Positions 1 to 16,345 of a stretch of 64,000 bases of DNA are shown piece by piece. The notes below the pieces were generated by a model, which made no database searches, was not told where the DNA came from, and saw nothing but the letters and a program-made list of their open reading frames with translations. A program made the translations under genes and the position numbers. The DNA is from Enoplolaimus lenunculus (lineage: Eukaryota > Nematoda > Enoplea > Enoplida > Thoracostomopsidae), in assembly GCA_030248215.1 (NCBI GenBank), contig JASANG010001532.1, forward strand, positions 310,001 to 374,000. The letters run 5' to 3'. Numbering within the stretch: position 1 is the stretch's first letter; each line of letters starts with the position of its first letter.

Positions 1-59
1 TACAATGATATGTCAATTTTTCTTAAATTTTCGAATGAGAAAAAATTTTCAATCGCAAA

Positions 60-400
60 GACCGTAAAATTCCGATGAACAAATACCGCAACCGGATAGT
101 GAAAAATACCGGATATCTCTACCGGAACCGGAATTCCCGTTGCACCCTACATACTATTACGAAATAAATCATTTGGTTTTATGGTTTGAAACCAGGGCTC
201 AACCGGAAGTGAAAAATACTGGAGCCGCATGTCACACCAAAATTTGTTAAAGCCGTAGTGGAAGCTGAAGGTGAGGCGACTTTAGGTAGTTTAAATATGA
301 CGTTTAATTTGTTAATTTTGGCATTCCGTCAAAATTCAACCGGAGCCGGAGTCAACTTTGTGCCGGAACCGGAGGCACACTTCCGGTTGTGCCCTGTTAG
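60..400. mobile_element. MITE family E, copies at the left edge
   Basis: This stretch is rich in CCGGA words. A copy runs from about 193 to 397, opening with CAGGGCTCAACCGGAAGTG and closing with the inverted match CACTTCCGGTTGTGCCCTG; fragments lie further left. The same termini recur near 6624, 20560, 39682 and 44909-45233, so this is a dispersed inverted-repeat family. There is no coding potential. Confidence 0.6.
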
Positions 401-471
401 AAACTTAATCAGCTGAGGTTTTAAATGTTCTCTGTTGTCTTATAATATGTATTGTGATTTGATGCCTATGA

Positions 472-611
472 AAAGAACAGGGGCGGAACAGTATTATAAG
501 CGTATTCCTAAACCTAAAGCTTAAGCCAAGCAAAAAAATTATTCTAAAACTTTAGGCTTACTTTTTTCTAGGCCACAGAAAAACATTCCACCACTGAAAT
601 TTACATGGGCC
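472..611. mobile_element. MITE family C copy
   Basis: A short element opens with AAGAACAGGGGCGGAACAGT and closes with the decayed inverted form ending in TTTACATGGGCC. The core is degenerate CCTAAG/TTAGGC repeats. Better copies lie at 19267-19429 and 44586-44757. Confidence 0.7.
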
Positions 612-1103
612 TGTATTTTAAGAACAGTCGAAATATTGCAGAGAAATATTTTTAGAAATTAGTGTCGAATAAAGGTATTGCGGATGTAAAAAATTTTTTT
701 CAGTATTTTAAAAATTTATTACTTACGAAATTAATCAACAATTGGTTTTAGGGTTAGAAACTTAATCATAGCTGAAGTTTTAAATGTGCTTTGTTGTCAA
801 TATTATAACTTTGTTGCGTTAAACATGAAGAATGCTTAAATCATATTATACCATGAGTTAAAACAATATGACAGTTCAAAAAAATACGTCCGGGCTTTAA
901 CGCCGTATTTTTACCTTTACCACTTGTGCAATACTGGCGTATGTAATAAACAATTGCTGCGGCTAAAATGTATGAACTGGTACATAGGGTCGGTCGGATT
1001 TTTGAACGAAAAATAGTTTGTGAATATTTATATTGTAGCAACATTTTACATTTTTGGAGCAATATCTAGAGTTGGTTGCGTGTTATCAAGACATTACAGC
1101 TTT
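612..1103. other. Intergenic, no recognisable gene
   Basis: AT-rich sequence with no ORF resembling a known family. The phrase TTAGAAACTTAATCAGCTGAGG near 400 is partly repeated near 757, which suggests another old repeat. Nothing else is supported. Confidence 0.4.
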
Positions 1104-1205
1104 GGCCCATGTTACTTCCAGGGGCGTCTAGTTTCTCGCGGGACAGCAACAGTGCCGGAGAGCATCATTTGCTACTCCTGTTTGGTCATACGCGAAGATC
1201 ATTAC

Positions 1206-1341
1206 TTTGTTGTTGTTGTCTGTGTTGTTATTGTTGTTGTTGTTGTTGTTTTATTATTGTTATTGTTATTGTTATTGTTGTGGTTGTTGTTGTTGTGGTT
1301 GTTGTTGCTGTTGTTGTTGTGGTTGTTGTTGTTGTTTTGTG
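1206..1341. repeat. GTT/ATT trinucleotide microsatellite
   Basis: An impure run of TTG/TTA triplets about 135 bp long. Translations through it are low-complexity V/L/C strings and are not genes. It lies inside the 1.1 kb transposon. Confidence 0.9.
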
Positions 1342-1854
1342 GTTTGGGTAGCAAAATCGCTTAGTGCGTAGGGTGCAGGCGGGCTGCAGCCCCCTCCTGA
1401 TCAAATAAATCTCAACAAAAATATTGCTGTCCCGTTTTCTGTTTTTCCTACGAAATTATATAGCTCCCCCATTTTCCCGTTTCCCAAAGAAAGCATATTG
1501 TTGCAAAGGCGACCACACGAGGGGCATTGGGTGGCCGTTCCACCCAAATTTGACTGGTTCTCCACTCCCAAACCGACTCGGGCCAGACACTATGATTAAA
1601 ATTGATTTTTCGATCCATTCTGCAACGTCTCGTTCAGAAATTTTCAACTCTATCCGTGTTTTGCACGGAAAAAAAATTGCACAGTTGTGAAAAGTATTGA
1701 AATGTAGTGATATTCAAGTCAACTGTGACTGCCAAGGCCGCAGGTTTACAAAGGGCAGTGACAGGTGGCGCAACCCGAACTACAAAAATCTTCGTTCACC
1801 GCCCCGATCTGACAAATTTTACACAATCTGAAAACAATTTCATTTTTTGATTTG

Positions 1855-2112
1855 TGTCCCATTATCCTTTTTTCCCACCGAAAATTTGCAGCTGTCCCGT
1901 CTTCCAATTTGCCCGAAACAATTCTGTCCGTTTTTCCGTTTTTCCAGCGAAAAATTGCAGCTGTCCCCTTTTCCGCCTGTCCCATTTTCCCAGTGAAAAT
2001 TTGCAGCTGTCCCGTTTTCCTATTTGCCGAAACAAACACGTCGCGTTTTCCCAGCAAATAGTTGTAACTGTCCCGTTTTTTTTATTTGCCAAAACAAACC
2101 TGTCCCGTTTTT
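1855..2112. repeat. Irregular CTGTCCCGTTTTCC repeat block
   Basis: Five to six spaced occurrences of a GCTGTCCCGTTTTCC-like word are interleaved with AAAATTTGCAGCTGTCCC and CAATTTGCCGAAACAA phrases, giving an imperfect tandem arrangement of roughly 60 bp units inside the 1104-2222 transposon. There is no coding signal. Confidence 0.6.
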
Positions 2113-2310
2113 TAAATCTTCCAGTTAATGCTGTCAGTAGGACTATATGAATTTGTCCCGGTTACACTCCTGTGTCTTGCTGTCCCGACAGAAAACGGGA
2201 CGCCCTTAAAGTAACATTGGCCGCAGCTTTGATACGTTAATAGTCAGTATTATGTAAAAACAGCATTACAGCGTAAAACATTTTTCCTCTTCGACTTCAA
2301 ATTTTTCGAT

Positions 2311-5112
2311 TCAATTAACTGGTTCCCACTGGGAGAGAAAGTAGTTGCCTGCGATTGGATCGCCTGAAAACAAATATAAAATTCGTTTGAGCGTTGAAAA
2401 GGATTTAACTTCTCAAAAGCCTTAAAATTCAAGCGTTAGGGCTATAAAATTTAGCAATAAAAAAATTCACTATGTGTATGTTTCCGCTCCGCTATTTTTT
2501 CTTTAAAATTTAGAAAGCCAACTGAACATTTGCATGTCTCGATTGTATTGGCAGAAAAATAAAACGTCTTTTGAAACTTTTATACTTCAATATCCGTTTT
2601 CGTTATTTCGATCACTATTCGTTTGCGTTATTGTTACTATACCATGGTCAGTTTATCAATCAACTAACTAAACATATACCAAGTTTGTGTTTTTCTTGAA
2701 ACGCTGCAACTTTGAACTTCTGTCGACTACTTGGTGCATTAACAGCAGCACGACCATTCGTTTGATGCCATAGCAATAGAATGTATCGGTGTAAACCTGT
2801 GAAGCATAAAAAACATATATATACATATGTACATATATAGCCAAAACGACTAGATTACAAAAAATTTATAACAATGTATAGCCAAACTAGACCTAAATTC
2901 AGATAATATCCTTGAATAATCAGTAAAAAATTAATTCATAGCACGGCGCAAACAAATTATAAGATGAATTTTACGACTTCAAAAATTTAAAACACTGAAA
3001 AACTTTTGAATTTCAGCCATTCTTAAACGCTCACCTACGTCTAAAGCCTAATAAAAAAGTACCTAGTCTCGCTTAGTCATTTGCATTCTCACAGAAAAAC
3101 GTTCCGCCTCTACTCTTTACCTGGGCCCGAATTTTAAGAGTGGCCGCAAAAACTATTCAGTAGCTTAAAAAAGGTTCGTTCTGGACCTCAAATTTGCTAG
3201 TTCGAATGCACAACAATAACCTCGAGCGTACAGTTTTGTTTTTGAGTTTTCACTAAATTTATCGATCAGTTTACCGGTTCGCTCTCCAGGCGTCGGCCCT
3301 GCGAAATTCATTACTGAACTTCCGCCAATGAGACCGTCAAGCAAATTGCTTCCAGGAATATTCACAACCAACCAATGTAACCATTCAGCGACACGAGGAT
3401 TTTCTTTGCTTAACGCATCAGGATCTGTAGGATACAAAGTTTTATTTTGCTATTCGCACTTGTATTTCTCGAGTATTAAAAATGGCCCATGTTAAACTAC
3501 ACAGGCGTTGTCCAAGCCTTAGCCTAAGCCTAAGTATAAGCCGAAACTAAGCGTAGGCCTAAATATAAGCCTAATTTTTGTGCTCACGTGCATTTATACT
3601 GGCCTCTGCAAAACTGACTGACGGCTGTTGTCAAAATTTAGTCAGATTTAGAATTGTACAACCACTTTGATGTATACTATGTTCTTACCGATCATAATTA
3701 ACGCGTACAAGTCTTCCTTATTTGCACCTTTGTAGTGTACTTTTGGCATAAATCTGCTTTGTCTTGGTCGCAGTTCTGTGCCACATTCAACTTGAACTCC
3801 ATCAAAATTGACCTAAAGATAAAAAATCGTTCTGTGTTTTCCGTGCGGAAATAGCACGGCAACAGTTAGGCATAACAGGTCCTTGATATAAATGCGCACT
3901 CGGGCGTGCGTTTAGGCTATGTTTCAAAAATGCCACACGGTTTAATATGTACACGCTATAACATTTGATTAATGTTGTGGCGTTGTGGCTTTCGAACAAT
4001 TTCTGTTGATTTTTGGGCAAAATTTTATGTTTAGTCATCACGTAAACAAGCTTGTACTGGTGCTGACTTCAGCTAAATCAGCTGGTGTGTTCTTTGTTAT
4101 TGGCAATTTTCTAGGAATTCCGTTAAAAAAGGTGTCATCTAGAGTTTGTAGGTCTGTTTCGACATTCAAATTTGTGCGAGCAAGCACCGGGGTACATGCA
4201 GCACTAGGCACGCAAACTGTATACTGTGAATCACCTCGGTAAGTGCAGGACATTTTTGCAAAGCACTTAACGCCAGTTTTTGACACGGCCAAATTTTGAA
4301 AAAATGTTGAGTTAAATTGACTCTCTCCAAAATAGGTCTTTCCGGACTACACAAACTGAGTCAACTTCGACTCCGCCAGAGTCAAATTCGACCCACCCAC
4401 CATTTTTGTTGTGTAAGCCAACGTTTGCATCCGAAATTTGTAAGTTATTGTGAACGGTGCAAAAACAACTAAACTCAAGGTATGTTTAATTGTTCTAATA
4501 TACTACGATCAAAAATCTTTTGGACAGCGCTTCAGAAAACTAAAGTAACTGTACAACTATTTTCCCATAGCCAGCCCAAGCTGTTTAGAAGATAGCACAA
4601 AATATTTGTCACAGAAAATGTGTTGTGCTTTTCAAAATTTTAACAATAAATTCAATGTTTTCGTACTTGTAAAATCACTCTACTTAAAATACTATAGTTA
4701 TATTTTTTCAGAATTTTTAAGTATAAGTGTATTAAATATTGAATAAATCTGCTTAAATACTGTAAATAAGTAAAACTACTGCTGTCATTTCCTGATTAAC
4801 TAAGTAAATATAAAGCTAAAAATTTCGTGTTTGCTTAAAATTAAGTAAAACTTTGCCAAGCACCATAGTAAGTGAAACCGACACTTAATTCGGCGACAGT
4901 TTTAATTAATTTTAAGTATATTTTTGTGAGTATATAGAAAATTCCAAAATATTTAGTGACGGTTGAGCTCCCTGCTCTACGCGGCCTTGGTATCAGATCA
5001 CTATGGTAATTTTTCACACTCAATCATTTACCGGAAATATTTCCTTTGGTGGGTTTGGTATTATTTTTGGCACAATTTCTGCTTCTTCAAACGCTTTTAC
5101 TACGTCAACCAT
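2311..5112 (-). CDS. Phosphatidylethanolamine-binding protein (PEBP/RKIP family)
   Basis: Five exons on the minus strand: 5112-5032, 3812-3689, 3424-3275, 2796-2680 and 2363-2311, joined in phases 0,1,1,1, give 174 residues (PEBP1 is about 187). PEBPs are small cytosolic proteins that bind anionic ligands and phospholipids, and some modulate kinase signalling. The signature DPD...KENP starts at residue 69, followed by EWLHWLVVNIPG; GLHRY at 119-123 is the conserved G-x-HRY ligand-pocket motif, and the end reads LGDPIAGNYF...W. The start ATG at 5112 fits the usual N-terminus, F-x-x-A-x-IVP. All introns are GT-AG and carry MITE debris (family A in intron 1, family C in introns 2 and 3). There is no signal peptide. 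The member cannot be assigned more finely. Confidence 0.92.
3010..3140. mobile_element. Decayed MITE family C copy in a PEBP intron
   Basis: The right end is recognisable: AAAAACGTTCCGCCTCTACT followed by CTTTACCTGGGCC, the family C terminus. The interior has TAAAGCCTAA remnants and the left end is lost. It lies in the intron between PEBP exons 3 and 4. Confidence 0.5.
3483..3602. mobile_element. Decayed family C/D MITE in a PEBP intron
   Basis: It opens with GGCCCATGTTAAACTACACAGG, ends with TTTATACTGGCC, and has a core of GCCTAAGCCTAAG-type hexamers. It sits inside the 264 bp intron between PEBP exons 2 and 3 and makes up about half of that intron. Confidence 0.55.
4289..4412. mobile_element. 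Degenerate MITE family A copy in PEBP intron 1
   Basis: Recognisable by GAGTTAAATTGACTCTCTCC, then TCCGGACTACACAAACTGAG and CTCCGCCAGAGTC, closing with CACCATTTTTGTTGTG. This is an older version of the family described at 26538-26757. Confidence 0.65.
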
Positions 5113-5438
5113 TTTTTAAGATGATAATTATTAATATTTTAATAATAATAATAATAATTTCTTGGCCCTTAAAACTGTAAACGTCAATGCGCGTATAGGT
5201 ATTGTATACAGAGAGGCAGATCCAAATGTTCACCGGGTTTTCGAAAATTTTCAACAAGTAGCTGATGTACCAAAATTTTTAATATTTTGAATGAATTTCG
5301 CAATTTTAATTTTACATCGAACAATTGCAGGATATCTGTAATGAAAAATTGCTAGATATTAAGTTTGAGTATAAAAATAACGGAATGTACAGCTTTTCTA
5401 TAACGGAAATGAACAGAGGATATCCGGTTTGCACCCTA
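5113..5438. other. PEBP upstream region with family E debris
   Basis: Upstream of the PEBP start there is an AAT run (about 5141-5159). From about 5255 there is a block similar to 20340-20590 (CAAAATTTTTAATATTTTGA, CTATAACGGAAATGAACAG) that ends in the family E terminus CCGGTTTGCACCCT at 5423-5436. No promoter motif can be named. Confidence 0.45.
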
Positions 5439-5585
5439 CACTGCAAGAAAATGGTGAGTCAAATTGAATCCGCCCGAAATAGGTTTGAGTCGAAATTGAC
5501 TCTGGCGGAGTCGAATTTTGACTCAGATTGTGTAGTCTGGAAAAGCCTATTTCGGAGAGAATTTAACTCACCATTTTTTGCAGTG
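5439..5585. mobile_element. MITE family A copy, 147 bp
   Basis: TA precedes CACTGCAAGAAAATGGTGAG, and the element closes with CTCACCATTTTTTGCAGTG. Both ends belong to the family A inverted repeat, and the centre holds GTCGAAATTGACTCTGGCGG and the paired GACTC/GAGTC words. It inserted right beside a family E end. Confidence 0.85.
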
Positions 5586-6620
5586 TGCGTTTTTGCTCAT
5601 AGTTTGCTTAAGAGTGTAACTGAATATTCCTTTCCAGTTAAAAATTAAAATTTGTTTTCATATCGTGGATACCTACAGGTATGAAAACGTATAAACCTTT
5701 CTCCACTTTCCCAGAAGCATGCAGTAAACCCAGAAATATAGTTTAAATGACGAAGGCAATTTAAGCAGGAAACACGTATTTGAAAATAATCAAAAAATCA
5801 AACTCGAGTAATGAATCAGTAAAAGGCACGTTCCACATATTAATTCAATAAAGCAATATATTGTTCCTAAAACATCACTGCTCGTCTGCTTGTAAACCTT
5901 TAAAGTTTTGTTTTTGTCGTTATATATACATTAAAATACTTATAACAGAAGAGGTGAGTTCAAAATTCAAAACAATAATAAAAAGTATAAAACTTTGCTA
6001 AAACAATGGTTAATACAAGGATATAGAACAAAATGTTACACCTTTGTAAAGTTATTTGCAGCGGACAATTGCACAATTGCTCCAAAAATATTTAACTTTA
6101 ACTTTCAGATTCATTCATTGAATTTCTAGATTCCATAAAATCTTGCCATGAAACTTCGTCTTATTCAGAGAATTTTATGCTTTATATGATCATTCAATGC
6201 CTGCAGCAAGAAAAATGACCCAAAGCTATAAAGAATATGGTGTAAAACCCTATGTTGTGTAAATACAAACAGAAAGACTGTTGTTTGGCGTTGCGCTTTT
6301 GTTGCAATTAATTCAAACTGCAGCAATGTCTGAGAAAGAGTTGCAAACCCAGACAAATAATGATCTCGCATATTTAACATTTCACCGAGAAACAGCACTA
6401 ACAACGATTTTGTCTTCAGACAGTCTTTGGGGAGGGCCATTACAGCTGCATAGTTTGAGGCTATACGCGAGTTGTCACAGAATATGGGGCACAGAATGAA
6501 AGAATTGTGGCAATGATTAAAGTAAAAGTGACAACAATGATTTTTTAAATGTAGATTGAATCAAAACAAAATTGATAGAAATTTTGTTATGAAATTCATA
6601 TCGAAATCAGACGCTTGATT
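5586..6620. other. Intergenic, nothing recognised
   Basis: AT-rich sequence with short ORFs on both strands (for example near 6165-6499) that resemble no family known to me and lack plausible splice partners. No RNA gene is seen. Confidence 0.4.
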
Positions 6621-6622
6621 AG

Positions 6623-6700
6623 GGGTGCAACCGGAGGTACAAACCGTAAAATTTGCCGGAGCCGAAGCCGAAACCGGAGAAAGAGGTTAAAGGACAATAG
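6623..6700. mobile_element. MITE family E end
   Basis: The sequence AGGGGTGCAACCGGAGGTAC followed by GCCGGAGCCGAAGCCG is a family E left end. The right end could not be found. Confidence 0.45.
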
Positions 6701-7960
6701 GTAACAAAATTATATTAATTTTGCTAACTTTTAAAGCGTACATAGTGTTGCAAAAAATTTGGTACTAGGTATATTTTTGGTGAACTTCAGCAGGTAAAGT
6801 TTAATTGACCAAAAATATAACGCTCTGTAAAGCGCAGAAGTTTTTACAAAAATACGATAAAATATGCACTACCGAAATTTTCAGAACCTCAAGAAACTGC
6901 GCAAGCGGCAAGCGTAGGTGCCTCTGACTCTGGTTTATATGCATTGCAATCTTTAGTCTGGCAGGAAAGCCGTATCAAAGAAATATGCATGGTGCAGTGC
7001 TTTTCGTACTTCTGACAGGAAAGCCGTCTTGGAGAAATAAATGTACGATCCTAGACAGACAGGAATCGTTTCGCAATAGAGACTCCATTACCGTTCAAAT
7101 TCTCATAATACCGTTAACGGAAACAGCAGAAGGTCAGAATGATAAATTTTCAAAAAATACATTTGTAGCTGGTCAAAAATGCTCCTAAAATAGCTGAAAC
7201 CCTTTTCATAATATTTATGGTTCCAACTCGTTGAGTTCTATGTAGTCAAAAACGCAATGGTAAACGAAAACTTACAAAACTATGGTATGATTTAAGTTCC
7301 TGTCGACTCAGAATCAATTTTGATGTCTAAATGTTAACGATTGTTTTGAAGAGCAAAACTATTTTGGCGCAGCAATCATGAGTGGCTCTTGTTCAGTACA
7401 ATTTACAAAATAAAAGCACCTTTTATTTTTAAAATAGCGTTTGTCATGATAGCAGTATATTTATACGGCGCGACGCATAAACTCCTTAGCTAGTGTATGA
7501 CACTTCTTATTCAGAGTTTTTAGACTAAAAAGTTAAAGCAGTAGTTAAAATTAGGTTTAAACTGAGCTCCACATTCGTAGGATTAAGCTTTCAGATCTCA
7601 GTTTTTGTCATTTAGTCCTATTTTGTCGAGCTGTCTATCGGATAATTTGTTGAAATTTATATTCAAATTAAACATAACTGACAGTGGTACGTGTGCAATG
7701 TCAGCTGTAATTCGCCGAATACTAATATCTGCTGTTCGAAAACGATCATCACAAAGGTACGAAATGCGAAGTGCCTTAACAGATTGGTGATGATTCGTCC
7801 CGTTTTTGCTGGGCTTTCAGCATAGGGGCTAAATAATTTGTTATACAAAAGTAGGCAGTAAACACGAGAGATTTAAGCCAAATGCTAAAGTTGGGTTTTT
7901 TCCGTACTGAACGTGATAAGTTGGTTAGGCCAGGATGCTACGACTTTTCTGTGCTTACAG
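6701..7960. other. Intergenic, nothing recognised
   Basis: AT-rich, with no ORF that matches a known family and no clear repeat structure. Confidence 0.35.
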
Positions 7961-7974
7961 CCGAAAATGATTGA

Positions 7975-8183
7975 CGTTCGTAAAAGGTTTCGATCCCGAT
8001 ACTGATAGACTCAGTCTAGCGCGCTGCACTGAGCCACGCCACTTCAAAATCAAATCAGCGACTTTATTTTCGTGTACATATGTGCTCCATAAGCTGTATA
8101 CTCGGCATGTATCTCGGTTCCTCTTTATTCTGGTTACGGATCCTTAAGCGAACACTCTACCACTGCGCCATGCAGCCCGACTT
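7975..8183 (-). repeat. tRNA-like (SINE-type) sequences
   Basis: Read on the minus strand, 8042-7975 gives TGGCTCAGTGCAGCGCG followed by GGGATCGAAACC, and 8183-8128 gives TGGCGCAGTGGTAGAGTG. These resemble RNA polymerase III A and B boxes of tRNA-derived repeats. Neither folds convincingly as a full tRNA by eye, so they are called repeats rather than tRNA genes. Confidence 0.45.
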
Positions 8184-8184
8184 T

Positions 8185-8440
8185 CTAGCTACCTTTTTCG
8201 TCGACTATATGTATCGATCGACCGTATGGTGCCGGCTAGTATAGATACAATGCACTGCACTATATTGCATGTGCGTGCACCAAGACAAGCATGTCCCACA
8301 TGCTTACATACCTTTTTTGGCTGTACATATGCTAGCCTTTTTACGATGTACAGCATTAGCATGAACTGGTGTTGTATATATGCGTCAGCATGTTATAGGT
8401 ATAAGGACGTTGGTGTATCCCTGAGAGAAATAAACTGATT
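8185..8440. repeat. Dispersed repeat, copy 1 (pair with 48360-48540)
   Basis: Contains CGTCGACTATATG, CCGTATGGTGCCGGC, and ATGTCCCACATGCTTACA. The same phrases in the same order occur near 48362-48455. Both copies lie directly right of a reversed tRNA-like segment, suggesting one composite repeat. Confidence 0.6.
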
Positions 8441-8646
8441 AGTACTTATTTATCTTGATTAAATAATTTGCATATTAATTTCAACTGCCAAAATAAGCAG
8501 TTTATAATCTGCGTTTAATGCAGCGGTATAACTTGCCCTGTATTTATTTATAAATTTTGTGGACACTAGGACTAAGATCAGTGTTGTCCGATTAAAATAT
8601 TTGTTTTTTCTAGCCAATTTGGTACTTTGTCTATCCTTTCCGTTTG

Positions 8647-15176
<6,530 letters not shown>

Positions 15177-16031
15177 ATTTCATTGAATGTATTTGTTTTG
15201 AAACATTTCGTTGAAACTTCCTTGAGTTTCGGAAACCCTTCAGGAAAGGTTTGGAAGAAAAGGATTGCAAGGGTGGTGCTATAGTTTTTTTACTAACGCA
15301 CATAAATTACCGCGCGGTACCACAAAACAATTATTTGTGAACAAAATGTTTTTGGTTTCCGGTGCCGAACAATCAGTACAGTACCGCCCTTATTAAACCG
15401 CCCGAGTGGTGGTAACTTAGTTTGAGGGCCATGAGACCACAAATTCTGTCTTTGTTAGGCTCCTGGCAGTAGTAATTTGCACCATTCTGTTTATTACGGC
15501 TTTGTACTGACTGTACATGTTAATTATAAAGGATTGGCCACTGGTAGACAGGGATACTAGGGGATTTAGACGCTATTCACGTTATGACTGGGGCAGCCCA
15601 GAACACGTTTTGTCTCATTTACAATAGCGAGTAGCGTCTTGTTTGCACGTCATGTGTACTGTAATATGATAATGTTCGACATTCTGTCTGTCAATATTTT
15701 ATTAAATGTTTGGAAATGTCTGCAAAGTGTTGTAGTGAGCTAGTTTATAATGTTCGTGGAATCAATACTAAAATTTGAAATTTGAATCATCTGCAATTAG
15801 AACTGTGTTTTCCGGAAAATTTTGTCAAAAACGCAAATTCAGATCTAAGTATCATATGATATTCCAATAAATACCCTTTGGCGTCGCGGTATATACCTAT
15901 AGATACTTGTACGCAATGATTACTTGTAAGCAGTGGTGTGTAAACCAATGTGTCGTATGACGTTCAATTTCTGTTCATAGCCGCTATACGTACTAGTCTA
16001 CTATTGTTTATATAATACTGTTCCTCTGAGT
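15177..16031. other. Helicase 3' flank and intergenic
   Basis: This includes the 3' UTR of the helicase gene. No ORF or repeat with an identifiable family was seen. Confidence 0.4.
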
Positions 16032-16227
16032 GACCCATGTAAAGATCAGGGGTGGAACGTTTTTCAGTGGGTCTAGAATAGAGTAAGCTTAAGGTTTAGA
16101 CTAGTTTTTTGTCTGGCTTAGGCTTAGGCTAAAACTTAGGCATATGCTCATTGTTACGCTTAGGCTTTTAGGCTTAGACTTGGGAATATGCTTATAATAC
16201 TGTTCCGCCCTTGTTCTTTACATTGGT
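16032..16227. mobile_element. MITE family C copy
   Basis: It opens ACCCATGTAAAGATCAGGGG and closes CTTGTTCTTTACATTGGTT. The core holds GGCTTAGGCTTAGGC, that is, TTAGGC hexamers. It lies just left of the pogo-like transposon. Confidence 0.75.
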
Positions 16228-16345
16228 TCTCTGAGTAAAGATAAAATATAATAGTCCTGATGCGCCGAGCGATTAGGGATCAACTTATCGACAATGTTTC
16301 TGTTAACTGCATCACCAGCCGCCATTGTCCGATATTCAGGACACT

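Larger units (their letters stand above)
1104..2222. mobile_element. 1.1 kb non-autonomous DNA transposon, long form of family D
   Basis: The left end reads GGCCCATGTTACTTCCAGGG and the right end, reverse complemented, GGCCAATGTTACTTTAAGGG. The match continues inward through the phrase CGGGACAGCAA for about 50 bases with a few mismatches. The interior holds a GTT-rich microsatellite (about 1206-1341) and irregular repeats of GCTGTCCCGTTTTCC-like units (about 1855-2110). No transposase is seen. The outer 20 bases match the short family D MITEs elsewhere in the window, so this looks like a larger member of the same terminal family. Confidence 0.65.

Noticed and set aside
1020-1364. ORFs rich in V, L and C on the plus strand
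   Set aside because: They are translations of a GTT-type microsatellite inside a non-autonomous transposon.
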